Positions 55,568 through 64,000 of a DNA stretch of 64,000 bases are shown here, piece by piece. The stretch covers positions 1 through 64,000 of the forward strand of contig JAFISE010000100.1 of the NCBI GenBank assembly GCA_022560025.1. The letters run 5' to 3'. Made by a program: the position numbers and the translations under genes. The stretch's first letter is position 1. Every line of letters starts with the position of its first letter. The stretch is from Stagonosporopsis chrysanthemi (taxonomy: Eukaryota > Ascomycota > Dothideomycetes > Pleosporales > Didymellaceae). Below the pieces are notes generated by a model. That model searched no databases. It saw only the letters and a list, made by a program, of their open reading frames with translations, and was not told the DNA's origin.

Positions 55568-56038
55568 GGCGGCGGCGCTGGTGTTGCGGTGTGGGAGTTG
55601 GAGGTGACGGGGGCGAGCTGGGCGGGCGGGCGAATGGGCGTTAGCCGCTGGCTGAGAGGCCCCGCGTGGCGCGAAATCCACACGTCGCAGCGGGCGCAGG
55701 CAGGGGACCAGCAGCGGACCGGCAGGCGGGCGGGCGCAGGGCGTGCCTTGTTTGCGGCGCGACTCGTCGGGAGGGGCGCGAGGCCGGCCGTGCAGCAGGC
55801 CCGGCAGGGACAGGATAGGAGGCTCTGCGCGACGTCGAGCCAGCGCCCGTTCGATGAGGCAGGCAACGGCGCGGCGCAGCGCAGCTAGGTGCTTGTTTGG
55901 CAGAGTGGAGAGGTCGCGCTAACGCCAGACCCGACCCCGCCGAACTTTTCGAGACGTGAACTTTTTTTGCGACGGTGACGTCTGGGCCCGCGTTCCTCAC
56001 TCTCCACACCCACACTCCCAATCGCCGAGACGCACACC
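55568..56038. promoter_or_regulatory. Divergent promoter, spg1 / RRB1
   Basis: 471 bp, GC-rich, between the two start codons. The spg1 frame is open upstream to 55681 but only from a GTG. No specific site claimed. Confidence 0.6.
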
Positions 56039-57660
56039 ATGGCCAAGCGACGCGCCGACTCGGAGCAGGAGGCGGACGCCATCAAGAACGGCGACCGCCC
56101 CATGGACGTCGACCCCAAGGACGACGGCCTGGACTTTGCCGACGACTTCGAGGACGAGTTCGAGAGCGAGGACGAGATCCTCGAGGCCGGCGTCGACGGG
56201 CGGCCCGACGAGGAGCGCGAGGCCGAGGAGCGCCAGCGTATGCTCCCATGTATACACCAACACGGGTGCTTGCCGACTGACCGCCCGCGCAGATGCCATG
56301 CAAGTCGACCAGGACACGTTCATCCCCGGCCGCCACAAGCTCTCCGCCGGCGAGACGCTCGCCCCCGACCTGTCGACCTACGAGATGCTGCACACCCTCG
56401 ACGCGCCCTGGCCGTGTCTGTCCTGCGACATCGTCCCCGACAGCCTGGGCGCCGACCGCAAGACGTACCCGGCCACCATCTACGCCGTCGCCGGCACCCA
56501 GGCCGCGCAGGGGCGCGAGAAGGAGAACCAGCTCATGGTCATGAAGATGAGCAGCCTGTCACGCATGGAAAAGGACGACGACGACGACAGCGACGAAGAC
56601 GACGATGACGACGACGACGCTTCAGACCCCATCCTCGAGACCAAGTCGATCCCGCTGGGCACCTGCACAAACCGCATCCGCGCCCACCAGTCGCCCCAGG
56701 CCACCTCGGCGCGCCCGCCCACCACCCTCACGGCCGCCATGATGGAGAACGGCCAGGTCCTCATCCACGACGTCACACCCCACCTCACCTCCTTCGACAC
56801 CCCCGGCACCACCATCACCCCGGCCCAGAACAAGCCCGTCTGCACAATCCGCGCCCACAAGGCCAACGAAGGCTACGCCCTCGACTGGTCGCCGCTGATC
56901 CCCGAGGGCAAGCTGCTCACCGGCGACGTCGCCGGCAACATCTTCACCACAACACGCACACAGGGCGGCGGCTTCGTCACCGACACCACCCCCTTCACCG
57001 GCCACAAGGGCACCGTCGAGGAGCTGCAGTGGTCGCCGTCGGAGAAGCACGTCTTCGCCTCGGCCTCCAACGACGGCTGCGTCAAGATCTGGGACGCCCG
57101 CTCCAAGTCGCGCAAGGCCGCCGTCAGCGTGCAGGTCAGCAAGACGGACGTCAACGTGCTGTCGTGGTCGCACCAAACCGCCCACCTCCTCGCCACCGGC
57201 GCCGACGACGGCGAGTGGGCCGTCTGGGACCTGCGCCAGTGGAAGCCCACCACCTCGCTCGACGCGTCCAAGCCCTCGCCCGTCGCAAACTTCAACTTCC
57301 ACAAGGAGCAGATTACCTCCGTCGAGTGGCACCCCACCGACGACAGCATCGTCGCGGTGTGCGCCGGCGACAACACGCTGACGCTGTGGGATCTGGCCGT
57401 CGAGCTCGACGACGAGGAGAGCAGGGACACGGCCGGCGTGCAGGACGTGCCGCCCCAGCTGCTGTTCGTGCACTACATGGAGCAGATTAAGGAGGCGCAT
57501 TGGCATCCGCAGATCCCGGGCACGCTGATGGCGACCGGCGGGTCTGGGTTTGGGTACGTTCACAAAAGCCCCTTGCAGCAGATGCCTTGCACACCTCTCA
57601 CACCCACGCGCATGCGTTTACTGACATGGCCGCAGTGTTTTCAAGACAATCAGCGTGTAG
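56039..57660 (+). CDS. RRB1: Ribosome assembly WD-repeat protein Rrb1/GRWD1
   Basis: Three exons, 56039-56237, 56293-57553 and 57636-57660, 494 residues. The last exon encodes only VFKTISV after GG/T completes a glycine. The N-terminus is acidic (DFADDFEDEFESEDEILEAG), then FIPGRHKLSAGETLAPDLST and YEMLHTLDAPWPCLSCDIV, the conserved entry of the family. An Asp-rich stretch (KDDDDDSDEDDDDDDD) precedes WD40 repeats with YALDWSPL, VEELQWSPSEKHVFASAS, CVKIWDAR and ITSVEWHPTDDSIVA. Rrb1 is the nucleolar chaperone of ribosomal protein L3 (uL3) in 60S assembly. Confidence 0.94.
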
Positions 57661-58241
57661 CATATCCATATCCCCATCCCGCCTTCCTTGCAAAAGTCGC
57701 ACGGCACGGGCCATTGCCAATTCAACTTCAAATTCAGAACAAAAAAAAAAAAAAACAAAAAAAAAACACGAAGATTATCAGCTGCCTCTCAACCCCCAAA
57801 AACCCGAATTGCAGATGACGATGAAAGAAAAAAAAAAAAAAAGTGCGTGCCAAAACGCGTGATCACGTTACTTCACTCAAATGCTCCGCAAGCGGCGCCC
57901 TCGCAAATGCACTAACCACTAACCACTAACCACGCACTCCGAACCCCACGACCCCACCCCCACCCTCCCCCAAGTCCGCAGCAAGTCTCAACGAGAGAGA
58001 TTTCGCAAACCCGCTCGCTGGCCGTACTGACTGCACTCCCTCAATTCAGCAGCTGTGTTGACTGGCGATCGAGGGTATTGTTATTGTAAGCTCCTTGTAA
58101 CCTATTTCAAAAAAAAAAAAAAAAAGGAAGAAGAGAAAAAGGAGAAAGGAGGAGAAGAACAAAAAGAATTGGAAGCCGAAAGCTAGTTATGGCTCGACAG
58201 CTTTGAAATTGCTGCGACTGCATATTGCCGAAAGCGCCAGG
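57661..58241. other. A-rich intergenic
   Basis: Oligo-A tracts at about 57741-57767, 57829-57842 and 58110-58126, plus a short tandem ccactaacc (57914-57933). No gene recognised. Confidence 0.6.
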
Positions 58242-59330
58242 ATGTGGACGAGCAGCACGATCAACCCGTATCCGTATGCGTATCCCATGGATCCGCAGAA
58301 CCGGAATCAAGGTTCCAAGAAGAGCTCGACGGCACGCGCAGATGCAGGTCGAAACTCGAGCACGAATTCAATCTCATACCCAAACTCAGACTCGAATTTG
58401 AACATCCTTTCCCCACACGCCTCAACCACAACCACAACCACAGCAGCAGCACCCGCAGCCTCCCCCTCGACGTGGAAAAGCACCCACGCCCAAGCTCGCA
58501 ATCTGCACATCCTCTCCCTCGCGCAAGGCCAGCTGCGCGACCACCTCGACGGTACTCGTCCTTCGCAGAAACCTTTACAGAAACCTTCGCAAACCACTGC
58601 GCAAACCCCAGCGCAAACCACTGCGCAAACCCACCCCCGCGCCCGTCCCGCATCAGCACTCACCCAGCCCGTCAGGTGGTGGGAGCGCGGTCTGCCATCG
58701 AGCTGCAGCGGGGGTGCTTCGCATCTGCACAGCCACATTATTGGCGACGACGACGACTTCGACGACGACTACTTCAAGGACCCGCATGGCGAAGACGACG
58801 ACGAGGAAACGAGTCCAGACACGGTGGTGCAGAGCATCGAGACGGACGCGCTGCCGGGTTGCTCCAACTCCTGCTCCCACAGTCACTCTCACGGTTACTC
58901 CCACGCTTGTGCGCACCACGATAACCACTCCCGCTCCCACAGTCCCTCCCACGCCTACGCCAACGCCCACCACTCCCTCAGCCCCAGCCCCAAAACCAAC
59001 TCCGCGGGCGCGTGTGCATGTGCATGTGCATGTACAGCAAACAGAGCGGACGGACGTGACGACGCAGCAGCGCGAGGGGCGGGACCGCAGATGCGAATGC
59101 AACTGCTAACGCACACGCAAGAGCGAGAGCAAGAGCAAAAGCTAGAACAAAAGCAAGAACAAGAGCAAGAGCAAGAGCAGGAGCAAGAGAAGGGGTGGCG
59201 GGGCTACGTGCAGCAGCGGGAGAGCTGGGTTAGGCGGGCGGGGTTGAAGAGGGAGAGGGAATGGGAGAGAGGTGAGATGGAGAGGGGGAGGGGGAAGAGG
59301 GGAAGGGCGGGGGCGGGGGGTATAGACTGA
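58242..59330 (+). CDS. Repetitive low-complexity protein, unknown
   Basis: Single frame of 362 residues from MWTSSTINPYPYAYP. It contains a short repeat (QTTAQTPAQTTAQ), an acidic block (GDDDDFDDDYFKDPHGEDDD), and His/Ser-rich repeats (SHSHSHGYSHACAHHDNHS). A Cys-Ala alternation (ACACACACT), a Glu-Gln coiled stretch (EQEQKLEQKQEQEQEQEQ) and a basic tail follow. No family recognised. The His-rich part could bind metal, but this is speculation. Much of it could be simple-sequence DNA that happens to be open. Confidence 0.45.
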   Translation: MWTSSTINPYPYAYPMDPQNRNQGSKKSSTARADAGRNSSTNSISYPNSDSNLNILSPHASTTTTTTAAAPAASPSTWKSTHAQARNLHILSLAQGQLRDHLDGTRPSQKPLQKPSQTTAQTPAQTTAQTHPRARPASALTQPVRWWERGLPSSCSGGASHLHSHIIGDDDDFDDDYFKDPHGEDDDEETSPDTVVQSIETDALPGCSNSCSHSHSHGYSHACAHHDNHSRSHSPSHAYANAHHSLSPSPKTNSAGACACACACTANRADGRDDAAARGAGPQMRMQLLTHTQEREQEQKLEQKQEQEQEQEQEQEKGWRGYVQQRESWVRRAGLKREREWERGEMERGRGKRGRAGAGGID

Positions 59331-59647
59331 GATGACTGAGACGACTGAGATGACTGAGATGACTGAGACGACTGAAAAGACTGAGAAGAGGGATGGGTGT
59401 AATGGACCAGAACAGAACGGAATAGAACAGAACAGAACCATTCTGAGCTTGATGTGTGTGTGTGTGTTGTTCGTAACAGATAAATAGATAGATAGCTAGC
59501 GATACCATAGACGTTAATTCTCAACTATGCCCAATCCCCACCATGCACGTGGACATGTAATGTCCCAACGCCGTCGCAATGCCAGAAACGGGGGGGGGGA
59601 CCCAAACCCAAACCCAAACTCAAACCCAAACCCGAGCCCCCGCTAAT
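59331..59647. repeat. Simple-repeat intergenic block
   Basis: A 9-bp tandem repeat (actgagatg and variants) at 59326-59392, an agaac repeat near 59407-59440, GT-dinucleotides at 59451-59467, and a cccaaa hexamer array at 59600-59634. No gene. Confidence 0.75.
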
Positions 59648-61863
59648 TCACCCCGGCCGCTGGATCGGCTGCGGTACCGCCGCATTACCCGGGAAAAGCG
59701 GTGTCGTGGCCTCGCTCATCTCGCGGATCTTCTTGATGAGGTTACTGGTAGGCTTGGTTAGCTGGGGACTCTACATTGTCAACAACGTCAACGTCAACGC
59801 CAACACCACCATCGCCATCGCCACCAAGGAAAGAGGTGTTTCACTCACTTGACCGGCAAACGCAAACTGTCTTGCTCGCGCCACAGAATGCCCACCACCT
59901 TCTCGCGGCCCTTGGTGTGGTCCTCTAGATGCTCGGTAATCAGCTGGCGCCCAATCTCCTTGCTGCAGCCGAAGATGCGCTGCGCACAGCCGTCGAAGGA
60001 GCAGATCCACGAGTCGCGGGGCCCGTTGGAGGCGTAGGTCGGGAGCGGCGTGGACGCGAGCGTGGGGAGCGTGGGCTGTGTTGATTTCAGGGTGGGCTGG
60101 GTGGTGATGCCGGGGAGGAAGCGGAGTGGGAGCGGGGGATCGGCGGTGCCGGGCTCGGGGGAGGGGGAGGTGGAGGTCGGGGGGGAGGAGGGGGGGATGG
60201 AGGCGCTGTGTGTTCGGTTTCGCTTTCCGTCTGTGGGGGGCTCGTCGGAGGGTGCGTACTTGCGTTTCCCTGGTGCTGGTGAGAGTGCGTGGGTGGGTGT
60301 GTCGATGGCCATTGCGTCTTCCTCATCGCTTGCTTGTTCCGAGTCTGAGTCTGATACCGGTACTGGTGGCTTTGTCTTCCCTTTGCCCCCTACTTGAATG
60401 CTCTTGCCCTTGCCGGAAAATCTCGCGCTCCTGGGTCGCAGCACAGACAATGTGCCCTTCTTGCTTCTGCTAGGTATCCGGCGTTTCGGTGTCGATATCT
60501 CGTCTTCCTGATCTTCATCTGATGTGTTTGATGACTCGCTGTCTTCGCCTTGTAAGGCACCGCGATCTTTTCGCGGTCGTAGCTCTACCCCCTCTGCTCT
60601 CCTCTGCTCAGCCGCTGACAGGCTGTGCCCGGCGGCCAGCTCGCCATAAATGGGTTCAGCTGCGAAGAAGCGGATGTTCTGACGTCGTGGGTGGTCCATC
60701 ATGTAGCATAGATTCTGCGCGTGCACTAAAAGCACATTGCGGGCGATCTGCACGTCCTCGACCTCGTAGCGCTTGACGATCAGCTGGGCGACCCGGTCGA
60801 CTGTAATGCTGTTGCGTCCTGCTCTTACAACACGCTGGTTGACAGCTTTCTGCATGAATTCGAACAGCGTAGCGGCTTCCCACCAGTTGTCGTCCTTCTT
60901 TGGTGCTTCACTTACCCTGGCTGCGCCTGTTCTGCCTTTGCTTGTTTGCACATTCCCAGGCACTGCTGTTGGTTGTGGAGCTGGCGTTGAAGACCTTCTC
61001 GATGTACGGGATATTTTTTCGGGCATGATGTCGTTGAAGCGGCCCTCGTTCCTGGCTTTGCATCTCTCAAAGTCTTTCTGCAGATTGTCAGTATTATACG
61101 TCGTTGTGTAGAGACATACCCACAGGGAAGTGGCGTCTGAAAGTCTGGTAGAGAGGCGTGTTGCTCCAACCAATGTCATTTGTCCGGTTTAAGAAGCACA
61201 TTATCAGAAACTCGCGATGTTTGCGGAATATCCGCTCGGCCTCTGCTGGTTCAGTACACGAGAATCTCTCGTCCTCAGCGTACTACGTGGTGTTAGTATA
61301 CAACACGATGTACCCACGTGGGTGCCTGCTCAGAAATTGGGTACTCACTTCCCGGTATAGCAGCGAGGCACTTGGTCCACCGCCTCTCTTCCTTGGCTCG
61401 TTGTAGATATCCGTCACGAAGAAGAGGAGGTCCACCGCTTCTACCATGTCATCGTATATGGCCTTGTAAGCCGCGGCAGGCTGAATCTCAAACCATCCAG
61501 CCTCGCCCAGTGCCCAGATCTTGTAGGAGCCGTCGGTCTGCTGCTCGTAGGCGTAACGTGTGACGCCGCGAACAAGAATCTCCGTGGGCTTGAATGGTTT
61601 CTTAAGCACTGCAAATCCGGTCAGCAACAATGCTGTACAACAAGCTGTGCGCAGATGGTACCATAGTGTGAATGCTCGCGAGATGGTGCCTGAAGGCGGC
61701 CCAGCACTTTGAGCGGGGTATCTGCGTATGCTGACAGTAGATTGGCAGGTTTGCCATTACTCTCCTGTCCGACTGAAGCATCTCTCAAGACGAATTCGGC
61801 CCAGTCATCTTCTGCGAGCGCGGGCTCCCTGGGCTTCAGGACTTCGGATTCGAGGAGAGGCAT
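59648..61863 (-). CDS. RFTS (DNMT1 replication-foci) domain protein, Raf2/DIM-7-like
   Basis: Five exons, 61863-61662, 61608-61349, 61282-61124, 61077-59849 and 59744-59648, 648 residues. The RFTS core is clear: VLKKPFKPTEILVRGVTRYA, YKIWALGEAGWFEIQPAAAY, DDMVEAVDLLFFVTDIYNEP, then the C-terminal FNDIMPE region. A basic, Ser-rich linker and one C2H2-like finger follow (CSFDGCAQRIFGCSKEIG with ITEHLEDH). Exon 4 appears to stop at TGA, but that TGA overlaps a perfect GTGAGT donor. A CTAAC branch site and CCAG acceptor lead to a coding last exon (NLIKKIREMSEATTPLFPG). RFTS plus zinc finger fits Raf2 of the Clr4 methyltransferase complex; the assignment is inferred. The exon 3/4 boundary has an alternative (GTATGT/AAAG). 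Confidence 0.82.
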
Positions 61864-62277
61864 GTTGGGGATAGTGATGTGGTGTGTCGCATAGTGCGCC
61901 AGAATCGCGGGGGTGAGTTTCAGGGTTTTGCTATCAGGTTGCGTGTGCGAAGGATGCGTGAGAGAAGCATGAGCCCGCGAGCAGTGCCAGTTGATGGATG
62001 GCGCGCTGGAGTTGACGCGCTGTGATGGATGGCGCGTTCAATGTGATTGGCCGAGGCTATTACCACGCCGATGACGCGCCTGGAGTCTCACCCGGGAGCC
62101 TTTGTATTCCCCACATTGCGATTCGAGGCTCGTGCATGCCGGGGCTGTCCTCCGCTCTCCATCCACTGTCCGTGTCTCACTTGAGCAGCCTTGGCGCAGA
62201 CACCTGTCGCTCTGCTGGCGAGCTTCACCATGTACATGTTGTGCATCTCAACTTTATCTAGGCTGACCAATTGTCAG
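61864..62277. other. Divergent intergenic, RFTS gene / Zn2Cys6 gene
   Basis: 414 bp or less. It probably also contains the unlocated first coding exon of the Zn2Cys6 gene. The 79-codon ORF at 62022-62261 is not supported. Confidence 0.5.
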
Positions 62278-64000
62278 GAACGCCAACGCCAGTAGACGAA
62301 ACGGGAAACCTGCCTCGTGTGAACCATGCAGGCTGAACAAGACCAAGTGCGACCACACCTATCCAAAGTGTGACCGGTGTCGGCAAAGAGGTATCGAAGA
62401 TCGCTGCTTCTATCACCCAGCACCTCTCACCAAACCTCGCAATGAGCATCCGCCTGAGACGCCGAATGAGGCCCGGTCAGGTGAATCACGACCACTGAAG
62501 AGAAAGTGCGAACATCAATCAATCACCCACCCAGCTGCTGTACTGATCTGTACAGACGACCTTCAACACAGCCGCAGAAATCTTCCAGGACAGGAATAGA
62601 CAGAGGCTTTTCACCAGCAGCACAAGGAGAGGAGAAGCTCGCAGATGCTGTTGCCGCCGACGCCTACAGTCCTGGATATCTCGGCCCTGGCTCTTACGCA
62701 CTGCTCCTGCCCCAAGATGACGGACCCGAGCAGCATCCAAGACGTGAGGCCTCTGCAGGATCAGACACTCCGGAGCACGAGCTGACCCACCAATACACCC
62801 TCAAGAAGGCTATGAGGCGTGAAGTTGTCACTAGCATTCTGAGTGCCTTCCGTCATTACGCAGCAATCCATGAACTGATCGTGTGGTACAATGCAAGCAA
62901 CGAAGCCGGTGTGATCCCAGCGCAACTACAAATTGACGCCATCAATGCAATTGGACCTTTTGTAGAAAAGCACAACCTTCGACGGGCGCCGCCAACCGCG
63001 CAACTTGTAGATCTTGTCATGGAGAATTCAAGCAAGCCGCTTTGTGTTAGCCATTTCTCAAACCCGCGCGATCTTCACAAAGCATGTTCCGGCGACAACT
63101 TGCGATTGGAAATGATAGGATTCCTCCTTGCGACCGCGGGACGATCATTGACGTTTGGCTTCTCTCCAGACACCTTCAGCGGCCCTGAGAATCGGGGCTT
63201 GAGGAGTAGATTTATAGATGAGCTGCTCAGTGCAAGTACACAGTGCATCACCATAACCTCGCTAATCGCCACGACAAACGACGTCACAGTCTGGATGTAT
63301 TACGAAAACTACCTCTTCACTACCATGGTGTGCGGATACTCTGGTGAGCTTTTCATTCTATGCCTGCGCCCTCACAACGCTGACCCCCTCAGGTCCGCCA
63401 TCATGGCGCCGCATTAACGACCTGGCAACCCAGCTCTACGCCTTAGGAATGCACAAAGAATCCGCGTCCGTTGACATCCCCATCTGGCTCACTGAGACCC
63501 GTCGGCGAGTCTTCTGCTCCTCCTACAACCAAGACAAGTCCATCTCCACCTTCCTTGGTCGACCCATCCGCATCACCAAGCGACACACCGACATTAAACT
63601 GCCACTAGACCTTCGCGACGACGAAATCACCGGCGACCCCGCTGAACTAGAAGCCGCTATCAACCGCCTCGATGCCGGCGGCTGGAACACACGCGGCCAA
63701 CACCTCCGCGCATCCTGGATCCGCCTGCGTCACATCGCCTCGCGCCTGCGCGAAGAGATCCTCGACTTCTCACTCACCACGATAGACGCGAGTGTCGAAC
63801 GCGACCTCCTCGACATCTCCACCCGCATCCGCACCTCCTGGTCCGCCCTGCCCTCGCACATGCGGTACTGGAAAACCTGCTGGGACGAATCCTACCCCTC
63901 GTCCGTCTGCCTGATGCTCGTCGTAATCCACCTGACGCACTGGTACAACGAGTTCATGATCCAGAAGCTCCTCGACTACACTCCGCTCACCTCCAACGCC
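62278..64000 (+). CDS. Zn2Cys6 fungal transcription factor, 5' unresolved and 3' truncated
   Basis: Visible exons: from about 62278 to 62505, 62556-63343, and 63393 to the window end. The binuclear cluster is in the first: CEPCRLNKTKCDHTYPKCDR, then CRQRGIEDRC (six Cys, C-x2-C-x6-C-x6-C-x2-C-x8-C). Introns of 50 and 49 nt join KRK to RPSTQPQKSS and GYSG to PPSWRRINDLATQLYALGMH. The latter, with TRRRVFCSSYNQDKSISTFL and GRPIRITKRHTDI, belongs to the fungal-specific regulatory domain (Fungal_trans). In-frame stops precede 62278, so a short upstream exon with the ATG must exist; no convincing one was found. Target pathway unknown. Confidence 0.87.

Noticed and set aside
56622..57563. 313-codon minus-strand open frame
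   Set aside because: Mirror of RRB1 WD repeats in very GC-rich sequence; Gly/Val/Asp-rich and without any motif.
59600..59634. CCCAAA array as an interstitial telomere
   Set aside because: Ascomycete telomeres are normally TTAGGG/CCCTAA; this unit lacks the T and is a short degenerate simple repeat.
62022..62261. 79-codon ORF as first exon of the Zn2Cys6 gene
   Set aside because: No donor in the correct phase joins it to the zinc-cluster exon, and its sequence has no coding character.

Overview
The window is 64 kb of a filamentous ascomycete (Pezizomycotina, probably a Dothideomycete; the class is inferred from overall gene style only). The evidence is short GT-AG introns of about 48-60 nt with GTAAGT/GTGAGT donors, one GC-AG intron, C/G-ending codons, and families typical of these fungi: a HET-domain protein, a Zn2Cys6 factor, a fungal peroxygenase, Bys1, HAM1 and an RFTS-domain heterochromatin protein. 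I support 29 protein-coding loci (two cut by the window edges, four weak), two tRNA genes and one 10-N assembly gap.

Layout. 0-10 kb: the 3' end of a low-complexity protein, HAM1, SRP21, a DUF1308 protein, then tRNA-Thr(AGT, with intron) and tRNA-Ser(AGA). 10-24 kb: a secreted or GPI-type GH31 alpha-glucosidase, the fatty-acid elongation dehydratase PHS1, a RING protein with SUMO-interacting motifs, PRP19, a carboxymuconolactone-decarboxylase-like protein, the rRNA methyltransferase BMT6 and two small unknown genes. 24-34 kb: a large UBA/RWD DExH RNA helicase, aprataxin HNT3, the TRAP-alpha-like IRC22 and a CCCH zinc-finger protein. 34-46 kb: a looser, accessory-looking stretch with an MFS transporter, a secreted heme-thiolate peroxygenase, a HET-domain protein, a GH78-like glycosidase and a secreted Bys1 protein, separated by long gene-poor gaps. 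46-60 kb: two coiled-coil proteins, a poly-C/N assembly gap, the exosome subunit CSL4, the septation GTPase spg1, the ribosome-assembly WD protein RRB1 and a repetitive unknown. 59-64 kb: a Raf2/DIM-7-like RFTS protein and a truncated Zn2Cys6 transcription factor.

Most genes are housekeeping and unrelated in pathway. RNA and ribosome functions recur (SRP21, PRP19, BMT6, DExH helicase, CSL4, RRB1). Several neighbours share short divergent promoters: CMD/BMT6 about 270 bp, helicase/HNT3 about 470 bp, spg1/RRB1 about 470 bp. The 34-46 kb block combines export, oxidation, glycan hydrolysis, secretion and self-recognition, and looks like niche-interaction content rather than a classical biosynthetic cluster, since no PKS, NRPS or terpene synthase is present.

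Most notable observations: a 162-nt stopless intron in spg1 built of a CAA/CAG microsatellite that would insert a poly-leucine run if retained; a tRNA-Thr/tRNA-Ser pair with no Pol III terminator between them; a poly-C gap whose far side is a corrupted duplicate of its near side; and an RFTS-domain gene whose last exon is hidden behind a donor that overlaps an apparent stop.
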